DNA of 61,684 bases from an uncultured Clostridium sp. (GCA_946497775.1 CAMMLS010000004.1:1-61684); one strand, 5' to 3'; shown: positions 29,331-39,175, counted from the first letter of the stretch. Program-made: numbers and translations. The notes: generated from the letters alone by a model not told the origin.

Positions 29331-31559
29331 TTAAAAATTTGTCATTAAATTATTTCTAATCTTATATTCTAGTCCAGTATTTCTTTTTTTAGTATCTGTA
29401 TTTTGAACCATGAAATCTATTGTTTCTTTTCCTCCTATAACCACAAGCAACTTTTTAGCTCTTGTTAGAGCAGTATATAATAGGTTTCTAGTTAATAACA
29501 TTTGATATGTTTTTGGTATTACTATTATTACTACATCAAATTCACTACCCTGTGATTTATGTATTGTTATACTATATGCATGTTCTATTTGGTCTAATTC
29601 GTTAAATCCATACCATGCTTCTTTTTGGTCATCAAATTCTATTTTTACATATTTTTCTGTATTATCAATTTTTACAATCTTTCCTATTTCTCCGTTAAAT
29701 ACACCTACACCTGTTTCTGAACCTTTTTTTCTTTCCCAGTAGATATCATAGTTATTTTTTATTTGCATTACTCTGTCGCCTTCTCTATAAACTATCTCTC
29801 CATATGTTTTTTCATTTTTTAAATCACTTTCTGGGTTTAAGGCTTTTTGCAATTGTTTGTTTAATTCTTTTGTTCCTAGCATTCCTTTTTTAGTTGGTGT
29901 TAGTATTTGAATATTTTCAAAAAAATCATAATTTCCATAGTTTTGTAGTCTTCCTGTACTTAAAGAAATTACATTTGAAAGTATTCTTTCTTGTATCTCA
30001 TCGTTTATATAGAAAAAGTCATCTCTTGTGCCTTCTTCTTTGCTTTTTTCTTTGGTTGTAAAACTAATTCCATTATTTACATTATGTGCATTAACTACAA
30101 TTTTACTTTGTGCAGCTTGTCTAAATATTTTTTTTAGTCTTATTACAGGTATTTCTTCTGATTGTATTATATCTTTTAGTATAGTCCCTGGTCCTACTGA
30201 TGGTAATTGATTTTCGTCTCCTACTAAAATTAATTTAGTCCCAAGATATATTGCCTTCATTAAATAGTTCATTATATAAAGGTCTACCATTGACATTTCG
30301 TCTATTATAATTATATCTGCATCTATTGGTGCAACTTCATATTCTACCGAATTTCTATCTTCTTCTAATTTTCCTATTTCTAATAATCTATGAATTGTTT
30401 TGGCTTCTTCGCCTGTTGTTTCTTGCATTCTTTTTGCGGCTCTTCCTGTTGGAGCACATAGAACAGGCTTTTTCTTGTGTAATTTGAATATATCTATTAT
30501 GCTTTTTATAATTGTAGTTTTTCCTGTACCTGGTCCTCCTGTTATTACACAAACATTATTTTCATTTACTAATTCTATTGCTTCTTTTTGTTCTTCTGAA
30601 AGTATTATATCTATTGATTTTTCTTGTTTTAATATTTCTGCTTTTATATTTTTTATTTTCTTTATATTCTTGGCTTTTTCTAATCTTAAAAGTTTTTCTG
30701 AAACATTTTCTTCTGCTGCATATGTTGGATATAAATATAGCCATGTTGCTTCATCTTCTCTTGTTTCTTCTACTACTTCTTTTTTAGCTTTTAAATTTAT
30801 TATACCTTCTTCTATATTTTCTTTTTCTACATTTAATAATTCCGAAACAAATGCTATTAGATTTTGTTTAAGAGTACATGTGTGGCCATTGTTTCCACTT
30901 AAATTCAATGCATATTTTATTGCACTTTCTATTCTTTTTGTACTATTTATATCTATTCCTATATCTAATGCCATTTTGTCTATTTTTTTAAAGTCTACTC
31001 CATATGTTATATCAACCAATACATATGGATTTTGTTTTATTGTATCTATTGCGTTAACTCCTAATTCTGTATATACTTTTTTACAATTTGCTGTACTTAT
31101 TCCAAACTTTTCTAAAAATCCAACAATTTGCCAAAGTTCCCATTTTTCATTAAATTCATTAACAATATCTTCTGCTCTTTCATATGTTATTCCTCGTATT
31201 TGGCAAAGCTTTTGTGGGTTACCTCTTAATATTTCAAGTGTTTCGTTTTGGAATGTTGATACTATTTTTTTAGCAGTAGCAGGTCCAATGCCTTTAATTA
31301 TTCCACCAGCTAAATAATGTTCTAATCCTTCTAATGTTTCTGGCAGGCATTTTTCAAAAGTTTCTATTTTAAATTGCTCTCCATATTCTTTATGTGTTAC
31401 ATAATTTCCTATTATTTTTAATGTATCACCAGTATTTATAAATGGTAAATATCCTACTGCTGTAATAAGTTCATCACCCTCTATATAGAAATCGCAAATA
31501 CTATATCCATTTACTTCATTTTGGTAAATAAAGTCTCCTACAATTCCCTTTAGCTCCAT
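29331..31559 (-). CDS. recD2: RecD2-like ATP-dependent DNA helicase
   Basis: Superfamily 1B 5'-3' helicase. The start MELKGIVGDFIY is chosen because AGAGAGG precedes it, nine codons inside the longest frame. The 742 residues comprise an N-terminal OB-like domain, a helix-hairpin-helix region (LAGGIIKGIGPATAKKIV, about 92-109), Walker A ITGGPGTGKTTI near 340, DEMSMVD, and the C-terminal UvrD-like motif AYSITIHKSQGSEFDVV. RecD2 occurs where RecBC is absent and helps in repair. Confidence 0.93.
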   Translation of the reverse strand: MELKGIVGDFIYQNEVNGYSICDFYIEGDELITAVGYLPFINTGDTLKIIGNYVTHKEYGEQFKIETFEKCLPETLEGLEHYLAGGIIKGIGPATAKKIVSTFQNETLEILRGNPQKLCQIRGITYERAEDIVNEFNEKWELWQIVGFLEKFGISTANCKKVYTELGVNAIDTIKQNPYVLVDITYGVDFKKIDKMALDIGIDINSTKRIESAIKYALNLSGNNGHTCTLKQNLIAFVSELLNVEKENIEEGIINLKAKKEVVEETREDEATWLYLYPTYAAEENVSEKLLRLEKAKNIKKIKNIKAEILKQEKSIDIILSEEQKEAIELVNENNVCVITGGPGTGKTTIIKSIIDIFKLHKKKPVLCAPTGRAAKRMQETTGEEAKTIHRLLEIGKLEEDRNSVEYEVAPIDADIIIIDEMSMVDLYIMNYLMKAIYLGTKLILVGDENQLPSVGPGTILKDIIQSEEIPVIRLKKIFRQAAQSKIVVNAHNVNNGISFTTKEKSKEEGTRDDFFYINDEIQERILSNVISLSTGRLQNYGNYDFFENIQILTPTKKGMLGTKELNKQLQKALNPESDLKNEKTYGEIVYREGDRVMQIKNNYDIYWERKKGSETGVGVFNGEIGKIVKIDNTEKYVKIEFDDQKEAWYGFNELDQIEHAYSITIHKSQGSEFDVVIIVIPKTYQMLLTRNLLYTALTRAKKLLVVIGGKETIDFMVQNTDTKKRNTGLEYKIRNNLMTNF

Positions 31560-31595
31560 ATATATCCTCTCTTTTTTCTTACTCATATTAGTTTA

Positions 31596-31949
31596 TCATT
31601 TTTCGTTTAATTTTTCAATTAGTTCTTTGCATTCCTTCCAATTTAATATTTCTATTGAATCATAATCCTTTCCGAGCTTTTCTAGTATAATAGGGGTATT
31701 ATCTGTTGAACCTAAATCTGTTACAATTATATCATTTATATTTTCTTCTTTTCCATATATAAATCTAAACAAAATACTCCTTAAAACGCCTTCAATTTTT
31801 TCTTCTTGATTTTTAACTGCTAGTATTAAATAAATACCATCACTTTTTAGTTTTGTATGTACTAAAACAAAATATATTGTTTTTATAACTTCAATAAATC
31901 CATAAATCGCAAATGTCCATAAAACACCAAATAGAATAAAATCTAACAT
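31596..31949 (-). CDS. Small membrane protein with glycosyltransferase-like domain
   Basis: The 117 residues have one N-terminal hydrophobic helix (about 3-30), then a short alpha/beta stretch (IYLILAVKNQEEKIEGVLRS and DIIVTDLGSTDNTPIILEKL). That stretch resembles the beginning of a GT2 fold without its catalytic C-terminal half. It is probably a regulatory or degenerate relative. AAGGAGG precedes the ATG. Possibly co-transcribed with recD2, 36 bases downstream. Confidence 0.7.
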   Translation of the reverse strand: MLDFILFGVLWTFAIYGFIEVIKTIYFVLVHTKLKSDGIYLILAVKNQEEKIEGVLRSILFRFIYGKEENINDIIVTDLGSTDNTPIILEKLGKDYDSIEILNWKECKELIEKLNEK

Positions 31950-32002
31950 TTTAATTCCTCCTTAGGAGTATAATATGAAATTTAGCTTTATTTAGTGAAA
32001 GC

Positions 32003-32038
32003 AAAAAGACATATAATTTTTATTTATATGTCCTTTTT
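32003..32038 (-). terminator. Terminator of the alpha/beta hydrolase gene
   Basis: AAAAAGACATATAA and TTATATGTCCTTTTT form a 14-base stem with one bulge and A/T runs on both sides, immediately past the stop of the hydrolase gene. Confidence 0.75.
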
Positions 32039-32041
32039 ATA

Positions 32042-32935
32042 TTAAACATTTGCATTTAAAAATTTTAGCATTTCATCTGCGACAATTTGCTCTTTTTGAG
32101 AATACCCGTGATTTGCACCTTCTATATAGCTAATATCTTTTTTAGGGTTTAATATTTTTTTATTTAGCAAATCAGCAAGCTCGTTTGCAGGTTGTTCTAT
32201 CATTTCAAAAACTGTTCCCCATCGCATAAATAGTGGTATTTGTATATTATTTAATTCTGGATATTCATAATCCTTATTACTATACTGAGCAAAATTAATT
32301 TCTGCATTATCTCTAAAATATCGAAGATATGATTTAACACTAATTGGATGTATGAAACTTTCATTTGGCATTAAATGATATTTTCTTCCATCTTCTTCTC
32401 TTTTTTGGGCATATTCTAGCATGTAATCATAATTATCTCCTAAATTTATTTTTTGTGCTCTTGGAATATCTACCAAAGATAATAGCATTATTGCTTTTAT
32501 TTTATCTATATATTTGTCCTCATTTTTAGATTTTAATTTATTATATGTGTAGACTATTTTTGTACAACCTAAACTATGTCCTTGCAAATATATTTGTTTA
32601 TAACCTCTTTGTAGCATTTCTTCGATTGCTGCTTTTATATCAAAATATGAATCTTGTACATCCTCATATGCAGTTCCAGCTCTTTGTTTTGCATTTATTC
32701 CTTGCATTTCTTTTGTAAGGTATGAAACAACATCATGTCCTCTGTTATTAAAACTAAAAAAATCTATATTATTTTCTGTCATAGTTTTTGCTATTATGTC
32801 ATCTCTTCTTTTAAGGCAATCGCTTGTCATTCCATGTACAGATATTATTACTTTGTCAGTTTCTAAGCCTTTGTGTAATAATCCTACTAACCTTGCATTA
32901 TCTTGTGTTTCAAAATAAATCTTTTCTATATTCAT
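32042..32935 (-). CDS. Alpha/beta hydrolase (esterase/lipase-like)
   Basis: The 297-residue cytosolic enzyme has the oxyanion strand IISVHGMTSD (about 30-39) and the nucleophile elbow LQGHSLGCTK with Ser near 121. A late His lies in EGANHGYSQKEQI (about 275-287), and an acid is likely in the stretch before it. The substrate is not predictable. It lies 18 bases after the flavin-reductase-like gene, suggesting a two-gene operon. Confidence 0.86.
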   Translation of the reverse strand: MNIEKIYFETQDNARLVGLLHKGLETDKVIISVHGMTSDCLKRRDDIIAKTMTENNIDFFSFNNRGHDVVSYLTKEMQGINAKQRAGTAYEDVQDSYFDIKAAIEEMLQRGYKQIYLQGHSLGCTKIVYTYNKLKSKNEDKYIDKIKAIMLLSLVDIPRAQKINLGDNYDYMLEYAQKREEDGRKYHLMPNESFIHPISVKSYLRYFRDNAEINFAQYSNKDYEYPELNNIQIPLFMRWGTVFEMIEQPANELADLLNKKILNPKKDISYIEGANHGYSQKEQIVADEMLKFLNANV

Positions 32936-32953
32936 TTTTATTCCTCTTTCTAA

Positions 32954-33907
32954 TTATCGTTGTTTTTCTTTATTTCTTTTATCATTAATTATATCCATTT
33001 CTTTTTCTGTTATTAATTCTACTCCATTTTCTTTTGCCCAAGCTACACATCCTTTTAATACTGTATTTAAAAATACTCTTGGAACTTTAACTAATTTCAT
33101 ACAAGCTTCATCTGTAAATTTTACTTTATCATCAATTCTTGAAGCAGCATATTTTACTGTATCTAAGCTGATTCCCTTAGATTCTGGTATTGGTTCAGCT
33201 ATTGGTCTTTTAAACCTAGTATACCAAAAATTTTTGCTATCTCTGTATCCATAGTCAACAGGAACAGATGGAAAACTTGAAGCAGTAACACCATTTACAA
33301 TAGCATCATAATATTTGTTTTTCATTAATATATTATCTATTTTTAAAATAAAATGTGCACCATACTGACTTGTAATACCATTAAAATTATGATATGGTGG
33401 CAAATACTCATCTTGCACTTTATCATCTTGTGCATTATCTAACTCTCTTACCCATGTACATTCAAAAACTTGAAAAGCTTCTTTTATTATTTTTGGAAAT
33501 TTGTCATTTGGATTTTCTCTTGCTCTTTTTCCATCAACTAATGTAAAAATGCAATCTTTCATTTTTTCATCTGTAGTCTCTCCTGGGTATCCTAAACGTA
33601 CAGCCTCTTTAAAATATTTTCTCTTATCTGTAATAAAATTAATAGAGCACTTTCCTGTTCTTAGTATATTTTTAGCAGTATTAGAGCTATTTCTGCAACA
33701 AAGAAGCATTGCATAATAATCCTTGCCAGCAATATAATATGGAAAACACAATGAATATGACCCCATATTAGTTTTTCCATCTTCATTTAAAGTACCAATC
33801 TCAGTAGTAGGCATTGGAAAAAAGCTAGATGTTTGATAGAAATTATCTACCATTCTTAGGTCTTTAAAGCCTTCTAATTCTTCTATTTCTTTATACTCTT
33901 CTTTCAT
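32954..33907 (-). CDS. Flavin reductase-like split-barrel protein with C-terminal helical domain
   Basis: The start MKEEYKEIEELEG is chosen because AGGAGGTAT precedes it. The 317 residues have an N-terminal FMN-binding split barrel (SYSLCFPYYIAGKDYYAML, about 65-83, and CSINFITDK). A C-terminal segment of about 45 residues (FTDEACMKLVKVPRVFLNTV, then CVAWAKENGVELIT) resembles the PCP_red helical domain of protochlorophyllide reductases. The barrel assignment is moderate and the second domain is a pattern match from memory. It precedes the hydrolase gene. Confidence 0.65.
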   Translation of the reverse strand: MKEEYKEIEELEGFKDLRMVDNFYQTSSFFPMPTTEIGTLNEDGKTNMGSYSLCFPYYIAGKDYYAMLLCCRNSSNTAKNILRTGKCSINFITDKRKYFKEAVRLGYPGETTDEKMKDCIFTLVDGKRARENPNDKFPKIIKEAFQVFECTWVRELDNAQDDKVQDEYLPPYHNFNGITSQYGAHFILKIDNILMKNKYYDAIVNGVTASSFPSVPVDYGYRDSKNFWYTRFKRPIAEPIPESKGISLDTVKYAASRIDDKVKFTDEACMKLVKVPRVFLNTVLKGCVAWAKENGVELITEKEMDIINDKRNKEKQR

Positions 33908-34168
33908 AATAAGATACCTCCTATATTGTCTCATATTGTATACTAAGTTTTTTTAGTTTTCAATAGTTTTTTGTTATTTAGTTTGGATATGGTTATTTTT
34001 GTTTAAATTACATTGTCTTTTTGACATATTGGCAGAGATTAAATTTTTACACAAAAATCAAACGACTTTTTGTAAAACTATCACATTTTTCAAACGACTT
34101 TTGTGCATATATTACACATTTTCCTGAGGACTTTTTTAATATTACACTAAAATATCTACATTTATAGT
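33908..34168. other. Intergenic region with short direct repeats
   Basis: Two near-identical TCAAACGACTTTT segments (34067-34079 and 34097-34109) and a weaker third copy (GAGGACTTTTTT near 34125) are spaced by about 30 bases. No gene or terminator is evident. The region separates the peroxiredoxin C-terminus from the flavin-reductase-like gene and may hold that operon's promoter. Confidence 0.45.
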
Positions 34169-34853
34169 TTATCTACAAATTCCATTTTCTCCATCACACT
34201 GAGGTTTAAAACTTAAATACCAGCTCATTCCGTTGTTATTTCTTTCAATTTCTCTCACTCTTGCCTCTAACTCATTCATAGTTTGTGGTATTGGCTGAAT
34301 CATAGGTCCGATTTAAAGTCCAATTAGCAGGAGTTGCTCCTCCGCATTTATCTACTGTTTGTGCCGCTTCTAGTATTCTTAAAATCTCCGGTATACATCT
34401 ACCTATTGTCATTGGATAAATTAAAATTGCCCTTATAATACCTTTATCGTCTATTATGTACACATTTCTTACAGTTTCACTATTACTTACACTGCTTGAA
34501 ATCATTCCATATTTTCTAGCTATGATTCCATTTCTATCTGCTATTATTGGAAAAGGAATTCTAACTCCTGTTCTACAATATATGTCAAAAACCCATGCCA
34601 AATGTGAACTATTGCTATCTACACTTAACCCAAGCAAACAAGCATTTCTTGCTTCGAACTCATTATTAGCTTTTGATAAAGCAATCATTTCAGTTGTACA
34701 TACAGGGGTAAAATCTCCTGGATGTGAAAATAAAATTACCCATTTCCCTTTATAATCACTTAATTTAACAGTTCCCATTGTTGTAGTTGCTTCAAAATCA
34801 GGTGCAAATTGTCCTATTTTTACATTTCCGTTCATCATAACTTCATAATCCAT
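34169..34853 (-). CDS. Peroxiredoxin (AhpC/Prx6-like), read through a +1 frameshift at CGG
   Basis: Thiol peroxidase that reduces peroxides. The peroxidatic Cys lies in HPGDFTPVCTTEM near residue 52. Frame 0 gives 193 residues ending in an unrelated tail. Omitting one C at 34310 gives 227 residues and restores the arm and C-terminal domain of the long family. The join is WTLN-GPMIQPIPQTMNELE, continuing to GMSWYLSFKPQCDGENG, which aligns with the usual end region of Prx6-type proteins. The break is AAT-C-GGA. The ribosome site AAGGAG is partly enclosed in a hairpin. Confidence 0.85.
34308..34310 (-). other. Predicted programmed +1 frameshift site in the peroxiredoxin gene (CGG)
   Basis: Frame 0 reads AAT CGG ACC; omitting the C gives AAT GGA CCT ATG. 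Gly182 joins the catalytic domain to the C-terminal arm. Frame 0 runs eleven more residues and then stops. Confidence 0.78.
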
Positions 34854-34863
34854 AAAAAATAAA

Positions 34864-34895
34864 CTCCTTTCATATTTTGCTATATAATATGAAAG
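34864..34895 (-). promoter_or_regulatory. Hairpin overlapping the peroxiredoxin ribosome site
   Basis: CTTTCATATT and AATATGAAAG form a perfect 10-base stem with a 9-base loop. In the transcript the second arm runs directly into GAG, so the AAGGAG ribosome site shares four bases with the stem. It could hide that site, or be a terminator of the upstream gene; no T-run directly follows. Confidence 0.5.
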
Positions 34896-34923
34896 AAGCT
34901 TATTTTTTGTGTCATTAACTTTT

Positions 34924-36087
34924 TTATTCCAAAAGCCCCAAACTTATTTTTAAGTTTAATATTCTTAATACCGATTCATCTATTCTATTTTCGCTTATTT
35001 TTCCTTCTTTTACTGCATTAATTACGGCTGGTATTTGAACTTCAAAATCTGTGCAACATAATAGGTCATTGCCGGCTTGTACCGCTAGTATGGCTGCTTC
35101 GTCGTTTGAAAATTCTTTTATTGCATCCATGTATAGGTCATCTGTTATTATTGCTCCTGTGAATCCTAGTTCATTTCTTAATATTTCGTGTACTTTTTTA
35201 GATAATGAAGCTGGATATTCTGAGTCCATACATTCTACTATATTATGTGATACTAGTACAATATCTGCTCCGGCATTAATTCCAGATTGAAATGGAATGA
35301 AGTCAGATGATACAAATTGCTCGTAATCTCTTTTATCATAAGATATCCCTGTATGTGTATCTACATTGTTTCCGTAACCCGGAAAATGTTTTAATACTGA
35401 TGCTACTTTGTTTTCCTTCATTACACTAACTGTTTCTTCTACAAATCCTGCTGTCATTTCGGCATTCTGCCCAAAACTCCTTTTATATATGTAGTCTTTT
35501 GAATTTGTTGACACATCACAAACAGGAGCAAAGTTTACATTTATTCCAAGTGATTTTAGTAATTCGCATTTTTCAATGGTATCACTTTTTATTAAGTCCA
35601 TTCCTCCCTCTTTGTACAAATTTTGAGGAGACTTAAATGGTTCGCTTCTAAATTGTGAATATAAACTTACTCTATTAACAGTTCCGCCTTCTTCATCTAC
35701 ACCAATTAGTAAAGGTATATTTGCTTCATTTTGATAATTTTTTATGATATTAGTAATGCTTTCCTTGGTTTTTCCTTTAAAATCTCTTCCAAATAGAATA
35801 TATCCACCAATATTATATTCAGAAATCTTGCTAACCGCTTCTGTTTCTGGGCATCTTACAATAAACATTTGCCCCACTTTTTCTTCTAGCGACATATTTT
35901 CTAATATTAATTCTGCTTGTGTTTTATTTTCTTTTTCATCGTTTATTTGATTATTATCTATTATGTTTTCTTCTATATTATTATTTGGTTCTAATTTTTC
36001 GTTATTATCTGTATTTACCAATGACAATCCATACGCAGAAGCAACTATTATTATACAAACTAATATGAAAATTCCTATTTTTTTCAT
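34924..36087 (-). CDS. Family 3 glycoside hydrolase (NagZ-like)
   Basis: Beta-N-acetylhexosaminidase-type enzyme acting on cell-wall fragments. An N-terminal membrane or signal segment (about 4-24) and an acidic linker precede the catalytic barrel. The family motif appears as KHFPGYGNNVDTHTGISYD (about 240-258), where the usual KHFPGHG histidine is Tyr. The nucleophile region is IITDDLYMDAI. The 387 residues match exported NagZ proteins of Firmicutes. Confidence 0.88.
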   Translation of the reverse strand: MKKIGIFILVCIIIVASAYGLSLVNTDNNEKLEPNNNIEENIIDNNQINDEKENKTQAELILENMSLEEKVGQMFIVRCPETEAVSKISEYNIGGYILFGRDFKGKTKESITNIIKNYQNEANIPLLIGVDEEGGTVNRVSLYSQFRSEPFKSPQNLYKEGGMDLIKSDTIEKCELLKSLGINVNFAPVCDVSTNSKDYIYKRSFGQNAEMTAGFVEETVSVMKENKVASVLKHFPGYGNNVDTHTGISYDKRDYEQFVSSDFIPFQSGINAGADIVLVSHNIVECMDSEYPASLSKKVHEILRNELGFTGAIITDDLYMDAIKEFSNDEAAILAVQAGNDLLCCTDFEVQIPAVINAVKEGKISENRIDESVLRILNLKISLGLLE

Positions 36088-36101
36088 AATATTACCCCTT
36101 T

Positions 36102-36650
36102 TTATTCTACATATCCAATTCCATCTTTTAGGTCTTCTATCATTTTTTGTTTTTGCTCATCTGTTATTCCTTCTCTTACTGTAAATTTAGAATCATAAAC
36201 AGGTCTATGTTTCATTTGTTCTTTTTCTTTTGCAAGATATTTATCTGTTGTATTTATTACTTTTGCTGGTACTCCTACTGCTATTGAATTGTCTGGAATA
36301 TCTTTTGTAACTAGACTTCCAGCTCCTATAATGCAGTTTGTACCAATTTTAGTATTTGGCATTATTATTGTTCCTGCTCCTATAAATGTTTTGTTTCCTA
36401 TTTCTACTAGTCCTATTTTTGTATAACCTAAATGTCTTTTTGTACTAGCATCATGTGCTAATATGTGTACTCTTGGAGCTAGTGTCACATCATCTCCAAT
36501 TTTTATTAACCAGCAGTGTGATTCGTCTATTATACATTCTTGTTGCATACTAAAATTTTTTCCTACTCTTAGTCCTAGTTTTTTTAAACTTTCTAAGTAT
36601 TCTTTTCCATCTTGCTTTATAGCAAGTTTTGTTAATTCATATTCGTTCAT
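36102..36650 (-). CDS. Left-handed beta-helix acyltransferase
   Basis: Hexapeptide-repeat acetyltransferase of the maltose/galactoside type. The 182 residues include the repeats GNKTFIGAGTIIMPNTKIG and NCIIGAGSLVTKDIPDN, and the active-site His probably in ILAHDASTK. The acceptor sugar is unknown. It lies between the GH3 gene and a membrane-protein gene on the same strand with 14-15 base gaps, so a shared envelope-related transcript is likely. Confidence 0.88.
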   Translation of the reverse strand: MNEYELTKLAIKQDGKEYLESLKKLGLRVGKNFSMQQECIIDESHCWLIKIGDDVTLAPRVHILAHDASTKRHLGYTKIGLVEIGNKTFIGAGTIIMPNTKIGTNCIIGAGSLVTKDIPDNSIAVGVPAKVINTTDKYLAKEKEQMKHRPVYDSKFTVREGITDEQKQKMIEDLKDGIGYVE

Positions 36651-36665
36651 TTTTCATCTTCCTTT

Positions 36666-37508
36666 CTACCTTCTTGGTGTAAATAATCTTACATAGTAAG
36701 GCTGTATATCACTTAATATATCTTTTATAAATATTATATTACCATCTGCGTCTGTTAGTTTTAAGTTTGGAAATGTTTTTAACATTTTTTCGTCATTCCA
36801 ATATTTATCTACAAAGTTTTTTACTTCTGGAATTTCGTATAATTCTCTACACTCATCTGCATATTCTTGTGCATTTGATATTTGTACATTATAGTTATCT
36901 ATTAGTCTTGTATAAAACATTTTTAATGCAAATCCAGTAATTAAACAATCTATAAGTAAAATTGTAACTCCTAATATACTAAATATTTTTAGAAATCTTG
37001 GAGAGAATTTATCTATTAATTTATCCATTTTCGGATTAAAATAACTCATTAAATATATTGCAAGTATTCCCCAGAAGAATGAAAAAATTATACAAATTCT
37101 ACCATTTATATTAAATGCCATATCTGAATAATCCCACCATACAACATGGAAAATCATTTCTCCAATCCAGCTGATTACATATTCTACGATAGAACCAATT
37201 AGGAATCCTCCAAAAAATAGACTATAATTATTTTTGTTAAATCTTTGCAGTCCTAATATCATTACAACTGCACCAATTCCATATATTCCACAAAATGGTC
37301 CATATAAAAAGCTTTTTCTACTTTCTATAACTCCTTTTGTTAACATTCCAAATGCTGTTTCTATTGCCCAACCAACTATGCTATAAATTATAAAATATGC
37401 TAATATTCGCCATATACTTATGCCGCAAATTTTAAATTCCTTTTTTTCTATTTTTCCTTTATCCATATTTTCATCCTGTGCTTGCTCTTTTTCTAAAACT
37501 TGTTCCAT
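36666..37508 (-). CDS. CmpB-type putative ABC transporter permease family membrane protein
   Basis: The 280-residue protein has five or six hydrophobic helices from about residue 30 to 190 and a soluble C-terminus. Motifs such as YSIVGWAIETAFGMLTKGVI, ESRKSFLYGPFCGIYGIGAV and WWDYSDMAFNINGRICI are typical of the Firmicute CmpB-type family (PF06541). Its transport role is only putative. AGGAGG precedes the ATG; it begins the run that continues into the acyltransferase and glycosidase genes. Confidence 0.85.
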   Translation of the reverse strand: MEQVLEKEQAQDENMDKGKIEKKEFKICGISIWRILAYFIIYSIVGWAIETAFGMLTKGVIESRKSFLYGPFCGIYGIGAVVMILGLQRFNKNNYSLFFGGFLIGSIVEYVISWIGEMIFHVVWWDYSDMAFNINGRICIIFSFFWGILAIYLMSYFNPKMDKLIDKFSPRFLKIFSILGVTILLIDCLITGFALKMFYTRLIDNYNVQISNAQEYADECRELYEIPEVKNFVDKYWNDEKMLKTFPNLKLTDADGNIIFIKDILSDIQPYYVRLFTPRR

Positions 37509-37667
37509 TAAATCCTCCTAAAATCTACTCCCTTGTTTCATTTTTCGACATTCTTTTTATACTATACCATATTTTTATCATTTTTTTTAGTTTTTTTACT
37601 AATTTTATTTTATTTTTCTTTATATTATGATAGAATAATTAGAATAATAATTATAGGAGGGCTTGAA

Positions 37668-37946
37668 ATGGACTGTAAAAGATGTAAAAGATGTGGTTGT
37701 TTTTTCATATCAAATAATGATGTTTGTTCAAAATGCGAGTCAAAAGACAATAATGAGATTATTAAACTTAGAAATTATTTAGACAATAATGAAGTTTATT
37801 CCTTAGATGAAATTTCTAACAATATTGGAATTACACAAGCTAATTTAATTAGGCATATCTCTTCTGATGAATTTAAGAGTGTGTATAAAAATTTAAATAA
37901 AAATACCTTGTCAAAAGGATTTAATAATATAAGTATTTCTTTATAA
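37668..37946 (+). CDS. YvyF-like zinc-ribbon and helix-turn-helix protein
   Basis: The start is the ATG after AGGAGGG, well inside a longer open frame. The 92 residues begin with cysteine pairs (CKRCKRCGCFF, then CSKCES) and continue with a winged or plain helix-turn-helix (YSLDEISNNIGITQANLIRHIS). The layout matches the small YvyF family, which in flagellated Bacilli lies in the flagellar regulon; no flagellar genes are seen here. It ends 14 bases before tyrS and is probably co-transcribed. Confidence 0.78.
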   Translation: MDCKRCKRCGCFFISNNDVCSKCESKDNNEIIKLRNYLDNNEVYSLDEISNNIGITQANLIRHISSDEFKSVYKNLNKNTLSKGFNNISISL

Positions 37947-37960
37947 TTTAGGAGGATAAT

Positions 37961-39175
37961 ATGACAGATGTTTTTAAAATATTAGAAGAAAGAGGCTTTA
38001 TTGAACAAATTACTCATGAAAAAGAAGTAAAAGAATTATTTGCCAAAAAAAGTGTACCTTTTTATATAGGTTTTGACCCTACTGCTGATAGCTTACATGT
38101 TGGTCACTTTATTTCACTTATGGTCGCTTCACATATGCAAAAAGCTGGTCATAAGCCAATTCTACTAGTTGGTGGAGGTACGGCTACAATTGGTGACCCA
38201 TCTGGAAAAACTGATATGAGAAGAATGATGAGTCGTGAAGAAATTAATCATAATGTAGAGCAATTTAAAAAACAATTTGCAAGATTTTTAAGTTTTGAAG
38301 GTGAAAATGCTGCTGTTATAGTTAACAATGCAGATTGGCTTTTAGATTTAAATTTTATAGAATTTATGCGTAATATTGGTGTTCACTTCTCTGTTAATAA
38401 AATGCTTGCAGCTGAATGTTACAAACAAAGAATGGAGCAAGGACTTACATTCTTTGAACTTAGCTATATGCTTATGCAATCTTATGACTTTTTACATTTA
38501 TATGAAACATATGGATGTAAATTACAACTTGGCGGAAATGACCAATGGTCTAATATTATAGGCGGTGTTGAATTAATTAGAAAAATAGGCAAAGATGATG
38601 CCTTTGGTTTAACTTTTAAACTTCTTACAACAAAAGAAGGTAAAAAAATGGGTAAAACAGAAAAAGGTGCTTTATGGCTAGATGCTAGCAAAACTTCTCC
38701 ATATGAATTTTATCAATATTGGAGAAATATAGATGATGCCGATGTTTATAAAGTACTTTCACTGCTTACTTTCTTACCAATGGATGAAGTAAAAAAATTA
38801 AGCAATTTACCTGGCGAACAAATAAATGAAGCAAAAAAGAAAGCAGCATTTGAAATTACTAAGCTAATTCACGGTGAAGAAGAAGCAAGAAAAGCAGAAG
38901 AAGCAGCAATAGCTTTATTTAATGGTCAAGGCATAGCTGAAAACATGCCTTCTACTAAGATAGAAAATAGCAACATTTCTATTTTAGATGCATTAGTTAA
39001 AACAGGTATAGTTTCTTCAAAAGGGCAAGCAAAAACATTAATTCTGCAAGGTGGAATTACTTTAAATGATGAAAAAGTTTTAGATATTGGATATGTTTTA
39101 AATGATAGCGATTTTAAAGATGGTTCTGCTATTATAAAAAAAGGAAAGAAAACTTATCATAAGTTGGAACTATAA
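37961..39175 (+). CDS. tyrS: Tyrosyl-tRNA synthetase
   Basis: Charges tRNA-Tyr. The 404 residues contain the HIGH-type motif in [12 protein letters not shown] (about 45-56), the KMSKS-type loop as KKMGKTEKG (about 228-236), and a C-terminal S4 RNA-binding domain (about 340-404). AGGAGG precedes the ATG. No T-box leader is seen upstream of the 37668 gene. Confidence 0.96.
   Translation: MTDVFKILEERGFIEQITHEKEVKELFAKKSVPFYIGFDPTADSLHVGHFISLMVASHMQKAGHKPILLVGGGTATIGDPSGKTDMRRMMSREEINHNVEQFKKQFARFLSFEGENAAVIVNNADWLLDLNFIEFMRNIGVHFSVNKMLAAECYKQRMEQGLTFFELSYMLMQSYDFLHLYETYGCKLQLGGNDQWSNIIGGVELIRKIGKDDAFGLTFKLLTTKEGKKMGKTEKGALWLDASKTSPYEFYQYWRNIDDADVYKVLSLLTFLPMDEVKKLSNLPGEQINEAKKKAAFEITKLIHGEEEARKAEEAAIALFNGQGIAENMPSTKIENSNISILDALVKTGIVSSKGQAKTLILQGGITLNDEKVLDIGYVLNDSDFKDGSAIIKKGKKTYHKLEL

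Noticed and set aside
37509..37667. T-box leader controlling tyrS.
   Set aside because: The sequence before the zinc-ribbon gene shows no T-box motif or specifier hairpin, and tyrS itself follows that gene by 14 bases.
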